Assembly (NCBI GenBank): GCA_029263175.1
Contig: JAJCXZ010000077.1
Span: forward strand, 62,001 to 126,000
From: Acidimicrobiales bacterium
GTDB taxonomy: Bacteria > Actinomycetota > Acidimicrobiia > Acidimicrobiales > Aldehydirespiratoraceae
DNA length: 64,000 nucleotides
Reading direction: 5' to 3'
Part shown: positions 40,505-49,053 of the stretch, one piece after another
Position numbering within the stretch: position 1 is the stretch's first letter
Layout of the letters: each line of letters opens with the position of its first letter
The notes under the pieces: generated by a model
The model's database searches: none
What the model was told of the DNA's origin: nothing
What the model saw: the letters and a program-made list of their open reading frames with translations, nothing else
Position numbers and translations under genes: made by a program

Positions 40505-41266
40505 ATGGAACTTCGTTTGGATGGAAAGACCTCGATCGTGACGGGCGGCTCTGCCGGAATCGGACTCGCGATCGCGGAAGAGTTCGTGAAGGCGGGCGCG
40601 AACGTGATGATCGTCTCGCGCAAGGCCGACAAGTGCGAAGCCGCAGCCGAACAGCTGGCGACGCTTGGCGGTGGCCAGGTCGACTGGCGTTCCCACCACA
40701 CCGGCGGCGTCGACGGCGGCGCCGAGGTGATGGCCGCCACTCTTGAACGGTTCGGCTCGATCGACATCCTGGTCAACAACGCTGCCACCAACCCTCATGC
40801 GGGTCCGATCATCGATGCCGAGGCCGGCGCCTTCGACAAGACGTACGAGGTCAACCTGCGGGGGCCGCTGCTGTGGACGCAATCAGCATGGCGAGCGTGG
40901 ATGAAGGACAACGGCGGCTCTGTGATCAACATTGCGTCAGTCGGGGCGTACAAGACATCAGCGGCGCTGGGGCTGTACTCGATCCTCAAGCGAGCGCTCG
41001 TCCAGATGACGGAACAGCTGGCGTCAGAGCTGGGGCCAGGAGTGCGGGTCAATGCACTGGCACCATCGGTCGTGAAGACCGACTTCGCGCGGCTGTTGTG
41101 GGAGGGCGAAGCCGGCGAACAGGTCGCGAACCGCATGCCGCTCAAGCGTCTCGGTGAGCCCGCTGACATTGGCCGGGCCGCTCTGTTCCTCGCCGCTGAT
41201 GCCCAATGGATGACCGGCCAATGCATCGTGCTCGACGGTGGCAGCCTGGTGACGACCGCCGGCTGA
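40505..41266 (+). CDS. Short-chain dehydrogenase/reductase
   Basis: 253 residues of the classical SDR family. The nucleotide motif is VTGGSAGIGLAIAEEF, and VNNAATNPHAG provides NNAG. The catalytic Ser lies in INIASVGAYKT, and the YxxxK pair is in LYSILKRALVQM. The end QWMTGQCIVLDGGSLV matches the usual dimer interface. The loop after beta 2 (SRKADKCEAAAEQL) carries Arg and Lys, favouring NADPH. The Asn of the tetrad is not obvious. It stands alone in a 59-base upstream gap. The substrate is unknown. Confidence 0.9.
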   Translation: MELRLDGKTSIVTGGSAGIGLAIAEEFVKAGANVMIVSRKADKCEAAAEQLATLGGGQVDWRSHHTGGVDGGAEVMAATLERFGSIDILVNNAATNPHAGPIIDAEAGAFDKTYEVNLRGPLLWTQSAWRAWMKDNGGSVINIASVGAYKTSAALGLYSILKRALVQMTEQLASELGPGVRVNALAPSVVKTDFARLLWEGEAGEQVANRMPLKRLGEPADIGRAALFLAADAQWMTGQCIVLDGGSLVTTAG

Positions 41267-41344
41267 TCGACATCTGGCTAGTCTCGCCAGATCGACCGAG
41301 ACCCCCATATCGGCACACTGAACGAGGGCTCGCTTCACGCGGCG

Positions 41345-41962
41345 TTGAAGGCCGACTACGCCCAGCCGGGTGACCGGTTCGAGGTGCCGCTCGACGGGTT
41401 CGTCATCGATATCCATCGCGGCGACTCGCTGATCGAGATCCAGACAGGGTCGTTCGGCGCGATGGGACGGAAGCTCGACCGTCTCCTGCCCGAGCACCGG
41501 ATCCTTCTCGTCTATCCGATCGCGGTCGAGAGCTATCTACACAAGCCCGATGCCAAGCCGCGGAAGTCGCCGAAGCGGGGCTCGGTGTTCGACCTGTTCG
41601 GGGAGCTCGTCAGCATTCCGACCCTGCTCGACCATCCGAACCTGAGTCTCGAGGTGGTGCTGGTGTCAGTCGACAAGATGCAGGTGGCGGACGCCAAGGT
41701 CCGGCGGGGGAGAGGTGGCTTCCGCACCGAAGACCGACAGCTGCGGGAGATCCTCGGCCGGCACCGCTTCGAGCACGGTGCCGATCTGCTCACACTGGTG
41801 CCGGATGATCTCCCGCCAGTGTTCACCACCGCTGACCTTGCCGGTCGGGCGGGCATCGGTCGCGATGTTGCCCAGCAGATGGCGTACTGCCTACGTCCGC
41901 TCGGCCTCTTCGTCGAGCAGGGAAGAACCAAGGCCGGCATCGAGTACTCGCTGGCTCCGTAG
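41345..41962 (+). CDS. Conserved unknown protein with uncertain start
   Basis: The coding frame is open from 41282, but between the in-frame stop at 41279 and the TTG at 41345 there is no ATG, GTG or TTG. Residues encoded before the TTG (HIGTLNEGSLHAALK) look conserved with homologues as I recall them, so translation may begin further up, perhaps at the ATC at 41291. The visible protein (205 residues from TTG) contains GFVIDIHRGDSLIEIQTGSF, then RKLDRLLPEHRILLVYPIAVE, which suggests a nuclease- or ligand-binding-like alpha/beta fold. A winged-helix-like end (FTTADLAGRAGIGRDVAQQM) follows. Function unknown. Confidence 0.62.
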   Translation: MKADYAQPGDRFEVPLDGFVIDIHRGDSLIEIQTGSFGAMGRKLDRLLPEHRILLVYPIAVESYLHKPDAKPRKSPKRGSVFDLFGELVSIPTLLDHPNLSLEVVLVSVDKMQVADAKVRRGRGGFRTEDRQLREILGRHRFEHGADLLTLVPDDLPPVFTTADLAGRAGIGRDVAQQMAYCLRPLGLFVEQGRTKAGIEYSLAP

Positions 41963-41967
41963 GGGTC

Positions 41968-42507
41968 TCAGTCCCCGACCTCGTCGTCGATCGCTTCGCG
42001 CAGCAGGTCGGCGTGCCCGACGTGGCGGGCGTACTCCTCGATCATGTGGACCATGATCCAGCGAAGGTTCCAGGGTCCTCGTCCGCCCGGGTCGCCGACC
42101 GACATCGTGTCCATCGATGGCGCAGCATCGATGATCCTGCGACTCCGCTCGCACGTCTCGTCGAACGTGGCCAGCAACCATGCCGGCGAGTCGTGCGCGG
42201 CGGTGGTCAGTTCCCAATCGGGATCGTCCTCCCACGGAGCGCTCGCCCACGGTTCTCGTTCGGGTGAGCCCATGAAGCGATGGTCGAACCAGTGGTCCTC
42301 GACGAGCGCCATGTGTTTCATCAACCCGCCGAGGGTCAGGTTCGAGCTCGACGTAGTCCGCGCGAGGTCGGCGGAGCCGAGGCCCTCGGCCTTGCGGGCG
42401 AGCACGTCGCGGTAGTAGTCGAGGAATTCGGTGAGCACCTGTCGCTCAGATCCCGGGGCTTTGACCGGGTCCGCGGGTTCGGGTCGGCGAGGGGTGAGGT
42501 CGGACAT
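41968..42507 (-). CDS. DinB/DUF664 family protein
   Basis: 179 residues from the ATG at 42507. The four-helix bundle contains a His in LGGLMKHMALVEDHWFDHRF and another pair in IMVHMIEEYARHVGHADLLRE. These are the three-histidine metal site of DinB-like proteins. In Actinobacteria DUF664 members are related to mycothiol- or bacillithiol-dependent transferases that detoxify electrophiles. It starts 1 base beyond the LLM oxidoreductase stop and is co-transcribed with it. An upstream in-frame extension would lie inside that gene. Confidence 0.85.
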   Translation of the reverse strand: MSDLTPRRPEPADPVKAPGSERQVLTEFLDYYRDVLARKAEGLGSADLARTTSSSNLTLGGLMKHMALVEDHWFDHRFMGSPEREPWASAPWEDDPDWELTTAAHDSPAWLLATFDETCERSRRIIDAAPSMDTMSVGDPGGRGPWNLRWIMVHMIEEYARHVGHADLLREAIDDEVGD

Positions 42508-42508
42508 C

Positions 42509-43561
42509 TCAGCGCATTCTCGCAAGGATTTCGCGCAACTGATCGGCGTCCTGCGGATTCTCGACCGGAATCGAGAACTCGATTCGATCGACGCGGCGGG
42601 CATAGCGGTCGTTGAGCTTGTCGGCGATCTCGTCAAAGGTGCCGATCGTGGCGACAGTATGCAGCATCTCGTCGCTGACCAACCCCGGGAGGTCCTCCCA
42701 TTGCTGATTGCGGGACAGCACCGAGGCCTGCTCCGCGATCTCCTCCCAGCCGTGAAGGCGAAACGTTCGTCGGTAGGAGGGGGTCGACAGGTAGAAGGCG
42801 ACCCGGGCGCGAACCGATTCGATGACCTTGGCGAGTCGCTCCTGGTTGGGTGCTGTGCCGATGAGCGGCTTCATGCAGACCTCGACCGCATCGACGTCGC
42901 GGTTCGCCCGGCCGGCCCCACGAACAAGATTCGGCAGTACTTCTTCGTCGATGAACCTGGGAGTACAGACGGGATGCAGCCGCACGCCGTCCGCGACCTC
43001 GCCGGCCATGGCCACCATGTTCGGACCGATGGCGGCGACGTGGATGGGGATGTCGGGATACTCGATCGGGCCGGGGTTGAAGAGCGGCACCATCACGTTG
43101 AGGTTGTAGTGCTCGCTGCTGAAGTCGAGCGTCGTACCGTTCTGCCAGCAGTCCCACACGGCGCGCATGGCGTTGATGTAGTCGCGCATCCACGGGGCCG
43201 GCGCATGCCAAGGGAGTCCATAGCGGCGCTCGATGTGGGCGCGGACCTGGGAGCCGAGGCCGAGAATGAACCGACCGTTCGAGAGCTTCGACAGCGACCA
43301 CGCCGACATGGCCGTGGCGGTTGGGCTGCGGGGGAACGCCATGGCGACCGAGGTTCCGAGTTGGATGGTGGACGTCGTGGTAGCGCCGAGAGCGAGAAGC
43401 TGGAACGGGTCGTCCTTGGTTTCTTCGACCAGCACAGCATCGAGTCCGACATCCTCGGCGGTCTTAGCAAGAGCGGCGAAACGTCGGATGTCGAGTGGTG
43501 TCTCGGGTTCCCGAAGGCCCGGGTCAAGCTTGCCCAGCGGGAGCAGCGACTCGACGATCAT
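42509..43561 (-). CDS. LLM-class F420-dependent oxidoreductase
   Basis: 350 residues of the luciferase-like monooxygenase barrel from the ATG at 43561. DAVLVEETKDDPFQLLALGA and TSTIQLGTSVAMAFPRSPTA match the MSMEG-type pattern. LSNGRFILGLGSQVRAHIER is the typical LLM motif, and IPIHVAAIGPNMVAMAGEVAD follows. The C-terminus has IGTFDEIADKL. In Actinobacteria such enzymes use F420H2 more often than FMNH2. The substrate is unknown. It begins a two-gene minus-strand operon with a DinB protein and diverges from an MFS gene. Confidence 0.86.
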   Translation of the reverse strand: MIVESLLPLGKLDPGLREPETPLDIRRFAALAKTAEDVGLDAVLVEETKDDPFQLLALGATTTSTIQLGTSVAMAFPRSPTATAMSAWSLSKLSNGRFILGLGSQVRAHIERRYGLPWHAPAPWMRDYINAMRAVWDCWQNGTTLDFSSEHYNLNVMVPLFNPGPIEYPDIPIHVAAIGPNMVAMAGEVADGVRLHPVCTPRFIDEEVLPNLVRGAGRANRDVDAVEVCMKPLIGTAPNQERLAKVIESVRARVAFYLSTPSYRRTFRLHGWEEIAEQASVLSRNQQWEDLPGLVSDEMLHTVATIGTFDEIADKLNDRYARRVDRIEFSIPVENPQDADQLREILARMR

Positions 43562-43628
43562 TGATGTCTCCTTGGGAGCGGTTGCCAGAAAACGTATTCG
43601 ACGCTGCGGCTCTGGCAGTATTCGCCAG

Positions 43629-44804
43629 ATGTCGCCCCGCCCGAGAACCGTCTTGACCGTGCTGCTGGGAGCGCATGTGGTCAATGATTTCGGCTCGACC
43701 GTGTTGCCAGCGTTTCTCCCTGCTGTCGCTGAGGAGTTCAACCTCGACTACGCCGACCTGGGGTTGTTGTCGTTCGCCTTTGTCCTGCTGACCGGACTTC
43801 TGCAGCCGGCAGCAGGCAACTACGCCGACCGCGCCGGGCGGCGACGGTTCATGCTCGTGGTCGGGTTCACCGTTGGCGCCGGAGGGTTTCTCGCCATGGC
43901 CGTGGCACCGACGTTCTGGTTCATCGTGGCGGTGAGTCTGCTCTGTGGGCTCGGGCAGGCCATGTATCACCCGCAGGCGACAGCACTCATCGTCAACGCC
44001 TACCCCGAGCGACGTGGCCGAGCGCTCGGCATCCACGGTTGGGGCGGTTCGATCGGTCACTTTGCCGCTCCCGCTGCAGTCGTGTTGATGGTGGCCTGGT
44101 TCGGATGGCGGTGGGCGATGGCGGCGGTTGCGTTGCCCATGCTGCTGGCAGCACTGGTCGTCCGCTTTCGGTTGGCCGAAACCCAGCCGTCCCCGGCCGT
44201 GACTCTGCGCGGGTCGCTGACCCGACCCTTGATCATCGCCGCCTTGGCGTTTGGCGTCGTCGGAACGGTTGGTCGCAGCTTCCTCGTGTTCTTCGTGAAG
44301 ATGCTCGTCGACGAGGGATGGAGCAACACGAGCGCCGGTGTCCTGCTCACGGTGATCCTCGTGGGTGGCGCGGTATCCCAGCCGCTCGGGGGCTGGGCAT
44401 ACGATCGAATTGGCGGCGTCCGCGTGCTCCAGATCGCCGCGGTGGCGACGATCGTGCTGATGGGCGTGTTCGCGGTGAGCTCGGGAGCGCTCTCGCTGTT
44501 TGCTGTCGGTGGCATCGCGTTCTTCGAGTTCAGTTTGTTCCCGGTGGCGCTCGCCCAAGCCAGCCAACTGGCCTCGGCCGAGCGCACGGGAGCGGCGACC
44601 GGAGTCGTGTTCGGTGTGTCCGGTGTGATGACCGCGTTGGCCCAGCCGGCGGTCGGCGCTCTCGCCGAGGCGTTGAACGACATCCGGCTCGCGCTGGTCT
44701 GGCAGCTCCCTCTCGCCGTCCTCGGCCTGGCACTGGCGTTCTACATGAAGGCCTCCGACCGTCGACCGGTTCAACCCTTACCGTCGCACCCCGTGACCGG
44801 GTGA
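43629..44804 (+). CDS. MFS transporter (fosmidomycin-resistance-like)
   Basis: 391 residues from the ATG at 43629, with 12 predicted helices. The helix 1 region GAHVVNDFGSTVLPAFLPAV resembles Fsr-type carriers. Loop 2-3 carries NYADRAGRRRF, a variant of MFS motif A. QAMYHPQATALIVNAYPERRGRALGIHGWGGSIGH covers helices 4-5, including a PxxxA motif. The central loop is short. Efflux of small drugs is the usual role; the true substrate is unknown. It is divergent from the LLM gene, with a gap of 67 bases for promoters. Confidence 0.87.
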   Translation: MSPRPRTVLTVLLGAHVVNDFGSTVLPAFLPAVAEEFNLDYADLGLLSFAFVLLTGLLQPAAGNYADRAGRRRFMLVVGFTVGAGGFLAMAVAPTFWFIVAVSLLCGLGQAMYHPQATALIVNAYPERRGRALGIHGWGGSIGHFAAPAAVVLMVAWFGWRWAMAAVALPMLLAALVVRFRLAETQPSPAVTLRGSLTRPLIIAALAFGVVGTVGRSFLVFFVKMLVDEGWSNTSAGVLLTVILVGGAVSQPLGGWAYDRIGGVRVLQIAAVATIVLMGVFAVSSGALSLFAVGGIAFFEFSLFPVALAQASQLASAERTGAATGVVFGVSGVMTALAQPAVGALAEALNDIRLALVWQLPLAVLGLALAFYMKASDRRPVQPLPSHPVTG

Positions 44805-44859
44805 ACCCGGCCGACTAGGGTCCGTCACCGATCCGACAATCGAAGAGGGGGCGGGTCAG

Positions 44860-45264
44860 ATGGACGTCAAGCGCTTGCAGTCGTTGCCGTTGTTCCAGGG
44901 AATCGCGGAAGGCGATCTCGCGGATTGGGCCGCGAAATTCCAGACCGCCGAGATGCTGGCTGGATCCAGCCTCGCCAAGCAGGACGATTTTGCGTACCGA
45001 TTCTTCGTCGTGCTCGAGGGCCAGGTCGAGGTCTTCCGCGACTTCGAGCACGTGGCCGATCTTGGACCCGGTGAGTTCTTCGGCGAGATGGGCCTGATTT
45101 CGGGCAAACGTCGAAACGCCCGCGTCACGGCCAAAACGCGAGTCGACATTGCCTGGATGATGCCGTGGGACTTCGAACAGATGACCACTGATGTTCCCGA
45201 CATCGCGGCGCGAATCAGTGAGGTCGTCGCCACGCGGAACGCCAGCATCGCCGCGGCCGACTAG
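44860..45264 (+). CDS. Stand-alone cyclic-nucleotide-binding domain protein
   Basis: 134 residues consisting of one cNMP-binding barrel. It begins MDVKRLQSLPLFQGIAEGDL (the capping helix of Crp-type sensors). The phosphate-binding cassette is FFGEMGLISGKRRNARVTA, in which the Glu and Arg needed for cAMP/cGMP contact are present. No HTH or enzyme domain follows, so it must signal through a partner. An unknown gene starts 22 bases downstream. The ATG follows GAGGGGG. It could act as a buffer or as a subunit regulator. Confidence 0.82.
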   Translation: MDVKRLQSLPLFQGIAEGDLADWAAKFQTAEMLAGSSLAKQDDFAYRFFVVLEGQVEVFRDFEHVADLGPGEFFGEMGLISGKRRNARVTAKTRVDIAWMMPWDFEQMTTDVPDIAARISEVVATRNASIAAAD

Positions 45265-45286
45265 CCACCCGCAGCCATACTGCGTC

Positions 45287-45664
45287 ATGGCATTCGGGCA
45301 GAGCGCGGGACCGGCGGCGACAGGTCGTCAGGTGAAAGAGCTTCTCGAACTGCTGAACAACCTCGGCCATGCTGATTTCCGTGATGCCCGCGGACCAATG
45401 GGGTTCAATCAGCGGCAGGCGGGTGGCCGCTTCACGGCCGATGAAGCATCCGAATTGATCGATCAGCTCCAAGCGGCTGAGCACGAGGCTGAGCAGGGAC
45501 CCGCAGCCCCGGCCCGGAACGGGCCCGAGCCTGAAGCCGAGACAGCGCCGGCGAAGCCGGTGAGCGAACTGACCGATCACGAGAAGGCGATCCGTACGGC
45601 GCCGACGAAGTGGCTCGTCCTCGAGGTGCGCCGGCGAGGCTGGACGGTCACCAAGCCCAAGTAG
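45287..45664 (+). CDS. Hypothetical protein downstream of the cNMP-binding gene
   Basis: 125 residues, no recognised domain. The N-terminal half has an amphipathic helix (GRQVKELLELLNNLGHADFRD) and a Gly-rich loop with FNQRQAGGRFTADEASELIDQLQ. This is followed by an Ala/Pro/Glu-rich disordered stretch (about 70-100). It ends with a basic strand (TKWLVLEVRRRGWTVTKPK). The combination of helices and basic tail suggests a nucleic-acid or protein adaptor, but that is guesswork. It is likely co-transcribed with the cNMP-binding protein 22 bases upstream and may be its partner. Confidence 0.55.
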   Translation: MAFGQSAGPAATGRQVKELLELLNNLGHADFRDARGPMGFNQRQAGGRFTADEASELIDQLQAAEHEAEQGPAAPARNGPEPEAETAPAKPVSELTDHEKAIRTAPTKWLVLEVRRRGWTVTKPK

Positions 45665-45730
45665 GCAGTTCGCTTCCCGCGCTTGACTTGAGCGATGATC
45701 GCGGGGCCCGCACGGCAGACGGAGGATCTG

Positions 45731-46951
45731 ATGACGACTCGCATTGTGGCGGATGTGTTGATTCCGGGACGAGGTGAACCGATCGATGGCGGCACCGTCC
45801 TGATGGAGCCCGGCGAGATCACGTTCGCCGGCGCTACCGCTGAGGCGCCATCGACCGGCGAGGGCGAGTCCCTGGTCGAGGTGCCGGTGGTGCTTCCGGG
45901 ACTGTGGGACTGCCACACGCACTTTGTGGGTATGCCCCAGCCCAACCTCGAACTGATCGCCAGCGCGGACATCGTGGCCGCCGCGGCGCGAGCGGTCGAC
46001 GATGCTGCTGCCATGCTCGACGGCGGCGTGACCAGCGTCCGCGACGTCGGCGGCATGGGCGTTCGGCTCGCGCAGGTTGTGGCCGAGGGAAGAATGAAGG
46101 GGCCATGGATCTACGGTGCCGGACGGATCCTGTCGACCACCGGTGGCCATGGCGACATCCACAGCCTGCCTCTCGATTTTGTGCACCAGCTCACGTGCGA
46201 CTCCGGTTTCAGCGTCCTGTGCGATGGGGTGCCCGAGGTGTTGAAGGCGGTGCGTCTGAATCTGCGGGTCAACGCCAGGCTGATCAAGGTCTGTGCCTCC
46301 GGAGGGGTGATGTCGGAGATCGATCATCCGATGCACCAGCAGTTCAGCGATGAGGAACTGCGGGCGATTGTCGGGGAGGCGGCGCGGGCCGAGCGGATCG
46401 TGGCCGCCCATTGCCACGGCAAGGCCGGGATCATGGCAGCGCTACGCGCCGGTTGCTACTCGATCGAGCACGGCAGCTTCCTCGATGAAGAAGGCGCCGA
46501 CCTCATGTTGGAGAAGGGTGCCATGTTCGTGCCCACCCGTTTCGTGGTCGACGAGTTGCTCGGCCAGGCCGACCTGCTTCCTCGCTATGCCTACGAGAAG
46601 GGCATGATGGTCGCCGGCGCCCATGAGATGGCCATGAAGATCGCCATCTCGAAAGGGGTGAAGATCGCTGCGGGCTGTGACATCTTCGTGTCCGGTCAGA
46701 TGTACGGCGGCAGCAGCAAAGAGATCCTGCACCTCATCAACGCGGGCATGACCGACCTCGAAGCCATCGAGGCGGCCACCGCGAACGGGCCCGAGTCGCT
46801 CGGGCCGCAGGCCCCCAACACCGGTCAGCTCCGCGCCGGGATGGATGCCGACGTCATCGCCCTCGACACCAATCCGCTTGACGACCGCAGCGTTTGGGGC
46901 GACCCCGCCCGCGTATCCCACGTCTGGCAACGTGGCCTCCAGGTCAAGTGA
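45731..46951 (+). CDS. Metal-dependent amidohydrolase
   Basis: 406 residues of the imidazolonepropionase/Xaa-Pro dipeptidase branch. VVLPGLWDCHTHFVGM gives the HxH. The bridging Lys is likely in NARLIKVCASGGVMSEIDHP, with further His in AERIVAAHCHGKAGI and SIEHGSFLD. The last acid ligand is expected in IAAGCDIFVSGQMYGG. The end reads GQLRAGMDADVIALDTNPL, the usual amidohydrolase return strand. Start ATG 45731 has GGAGGA just upstream. It shares a 4-base overlap with an alpha/beta hydrolase, so the two probably act in one degradation step series. The substrate is unknown. Confidence 0.87.
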   Translation: MTTRIVADVLIPGRGEPIDGGTVLMEPGEITFAGATAEAPSTGEGESLVEVPVVLPGLWDCHTHFVGMPQPNLELIASADIVAAAARAVDDAAAMLDGGVTSVRDVGGMGVRLAQVVAEGRMKGPWIYGAGRILSTTGGHGDIHSLPLDFVHQLTCDSGFSVLCDGVPEVLKAVRLNLRVNARLIKVCASGGVMSEIDHPMHQQFSDEELRAIVGEAARAERIVAAHCHGKAGIMAALRAGCYSIEHGSFLDEEGADLMLEKGAMFVPTRFVVDELLGQADLLPRYAYEKGMMVAGAHEMAMKIAISKGVKIAAGCDIFVSGQMYGGSSKEILHLINAGMTDLEAIEAATANGPESLGPQAPNTGQLRAGMDADVIALDTNPLDDRSVWGDPARVSHVWQRGLQVK

Positions 46952-47691
46952 CGGAAGAAGCGCGTCGAAACGTCCTGCTCGTCCATGGGGCCTGGCATGG
47001 CGGGTGGTGTTGGCGTGAGCACTGGGTTCAGTTCCTCGAGGCGAACGGGTTTGAGTGCGAGGCCATTGACCTCATCGATCACGATCGCCCTGGCGACCTG
47101 GGCCGTATCTGGCCGACGATTCCGCAGCAGGTTGCGCACGTAGGAGCTGCGCTTGATCAACTGGGGCCGGAGACGATCGTCGTCGGTCATTCGATGGGTG
47201 GCTACATCGTCCAGCGGGTGCTGGAGAAGCGCGATGCGGCGCATGCGGTCCTGGTGGCAAGCGTGCCCCGGCACGGCGTCTGGAAGGCCGCGCTCGGCAT
47301 GCTCCGAAACGACCCCAAGGTCTTCTTCCAAGCCAGCCTTCTCATGGACATGAGCGGGTTCGTCACCGATGACGAGCATGTCCGCGGTGCGTTCTTCACG
47401 GCCGACACTCCTGATGAGATTGTGGCCAACACGCGTGCACAGCTCCAGAACGAATCGTTCCGTTCCTACCTCTCGCTGCTGTTTCGGTTGCCGCGGCCCA
47501 ACCAGGTCGACACGCCCGTCACGGTGGTTGCTGCCGAGCTCGACAGGCTGTTCGACGTCGACGGACAGCAGGATCTAGCGAGGGCCTATGGCACGGATGC
47601 GCTCGTGATCGAAGGCGCCGGCCACGACCTCATGCTCGACCCCCGGTGGCAAGAAGCCGCTGAAGTCATCGTGCGGCTCGGCCGGTCCTAA
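46948..47691 (+). CDS. Alpha/beta hydrolase
   Basis: 247 residues from the GTG at 46948 overlapping the amidohydrolase stop (GTGA). VLLVHGAWHGGWCWREHW has the oxyanion-hole HGxxxGxxxW of salicylate esterase/hydroxynitrile lyase-like hydrolases. The nucleophile Ser is in IVVGHSMGGYIVQ (GHSMGG). The catalytic Asp is likely in VTVVAAELDRLFD and the His in VIEGAGHDLMLD. A cap of about 60 residues sits between. It acts on an ester or amide of unknown identity. The stop codon TAA is the first part of a 15-bp terminator hairpin. Confidence 0.88.
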   Translation: MTEEARRNVLLVHGAWHGGWCWREHWVQFLEANGFECEAIDLIDHDRPGDLGRIWPTIPQQVAHVGAALDQLGPETIVVGHSMGGYIVQRVLEKRDAAHAVLVASVPRHGVWKAALGMLRNDPKVFFQASLLMDMSGFVTDDEHVRGAFFTADTPDEIVANTRAQLQNESFRSYLSLLFRLPRPNQVDTPVTVVAAELDRLFDVDGQQDLARAYGTDALVIEGAGHDLMLDPRWQEAAEVIVRLGRS

Positions 47692-47723
47692 CGCACACTG
47701 GGGTCTGTCCCCAGTGTGCGTTA
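47689..47723. terminator. 15-bp perfect hairpin between convergent genes
   Basis: TAACGCACACTGGGG (47689-47703) and its exact complement (47709-47723) enclose the loop TCTGT. The first arm includes the hydrolase stop codon, and the second ends 3 bases before the stop of the MFS gene on the other strand. The position is that of a bidirectional terminator. The core GGGGTCTGTCCCC also resembles dispersed palindromes known from many genomes. Confidence 0.75.
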
Positions 47724-47726
47724 GGG

Positions 47727-48968
47727 CTACCCCAAACGTCTGAGTTCGGTGTTGCGGACGTAGGTGGTGACCACCGCGGTGAGGCCGACGACCGCGGCGC
47801 CGCTGATCGTGTTGCCGGTGCCGGCTTGGCTGGCGATCAGGCCCAACATCAGTGCCCCGATCGGGAGCAGCCCCATCTGCACCAGGGTGTAGAGCCCCAT
47901 CACCCGACCCATCATGTGTTGGGGCGTGTTGGCTTGGATGAGGCCCTGGTTCATGTTGATGTAGAAGCCACCGCCGAGGCCCATTCCCAGTGCCAGCGGG
48001 AACAACTGCCAGTACTCGGTGCTGCGGCCGATGAAGAACGTCATCGTGGCACCGACCATCATCGCCCGCTGAAACAGGGCGCCCTTGTTGGCCATGTCGC
48101 CTTTGCGCATGACGATCACGGAGCTGATGGCGATGCCGATGCCCATCATGGCGAGCAGGGGAGCGACGTCGCCCGATTCGCGGCCGAGCTCTTCCTTGAC
48201 GAACGCCTGCATCGTCACCATCACCGCCGGGTTCACCGTGAGCCCTGCCAGCGTCAGCAACATGAAGAGGGTGCGAAGGTGACGGTCGTCGCGAAGGTGG
48301 CGGAAGGCATCGATCGTCTCATGCACGATCGGTCGCTTGCCGGGCATCTCGCCATGGGCAGGGATCTCGATGCGAAGCAGGAACAGAAGCCCGATACCCA
48401 GGAGGATGGCCTGGAACCAGAAGGCGCCGTCGAAGCCGAACTGGTCGCCGACGAGCTTGGCGATGACCGGCCCGAGGATCATGGAAAGCGTCATCGCCAG
48501 GGCATTCACGGCGATGGCGCTGAAGAGTTGGTCGCGTCTGACGAGGACAGGGATCAACGCCGCCCGAACGGGCTGACCGATGGTGGAGGTTGCTCCCGCG
48601 AGGAACGCGGCGCCCAGAACCCAGCCCATCGTGGCGCGGCCCGAGCTGATGAGGAGGGCGGTGCCGATCATCACCCCGACCGAGGTCACCTGGGTGACGA
48701 TCAGCAACCTACGGCGGTCGTAGCGGTCAGCCCACGCTCCAGCATGAAGTGTCAAGAAGATGGCCGGGATACCAAGGGCGAAGACCACCAGACCCTGGTC
48801 GCTCTCGGAGCGATTGAGGCCATCGAGAACCAACCAGCCGAACACGAAACGTTGCGCGTTGGCGACGATGAAGTAGGCCACGGAGTTGGACCAGAGGCGC
48901 CGAAAGTTGGGTTCGCGGAGCGGGCCCCGCGTCGGTGCCGCGCTGACGTCGCTGTCGAGCTGAGTCAC
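47727..48968 (-). CDS. MFS transporter (EntS/MFS_3-like)
   Basis: 413 residues with 12 helices. REPNFRRLWSNSVAYFIVANA begins helix 1, as in the enterobactin-exporter family. LHAGAWADRYDRRRLLIVTQ carries motif A in loop 2-3, FLAGATSTIGQPVRAALIPVLV holds the conserved P-rich helix 5 segment, and MALSMILGPVIAKL follows. The central loop is about 35 residues and includes IPAHGEMPGKRPIVHETIDAF. Efflux is the usual direction. It is alone on the minus strand and faces the homocysteine methyltransferase gene with an 85-base divergent gap. Confidence 0.86.
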   Translation of the reverse strand: MTQLDSDVSAAPTRGPLREPNFRRLWSNSVAYFIVANAQRFVFGWLVLDGLNRSESDQGLVVFALGIPAIFLTLHAGAWADRYDRRRLLIVTQVTSVGVMIGTALLISSGRATMGWVLGAAFLAGATSTIGQPVRAALIPVLVRRDQLFSAIAVNALAMTLSMILGPVIAKLVGDQFGFDGAFWFQAILLGIGLLFLLRIEIPAHGEMPGKRPIVHETIDAFRHLRDDRHLRTLFMLLTLAGLTVNPAVMVTMQAFVKEELGRESGDVAPLLAMMGIGIAISSVIVMRKGDMANKGALFQRAMMVGATMTFFIGRSTEYWQLFPLALGMGLGGGFYINMNQGLIQANTPQHMMGRVMGLYTLVQMGLLPIGALMLGLIASQAGTGNTISGAAVVGLTAVVTTYVRNTELRRLG

Positions 48969-49053
48969 CGGAAGAGTTTGCCAGACCGGGCCCGGCAGCT
49001 GTTACCTGAGTGCCGACGACTCACTCGGTCGGCTAGAAAGTCCGAATGGGCCC

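Noticed and set aside
42431-43564. Long plus-strand frame opposite the LLM oxidoreductase, and a similar one at 47826-49127 opposite the MFS gene
   Set aside because: Both are low-information Arg/Asp/His-rich shadows. The opposite strands encode clear families.
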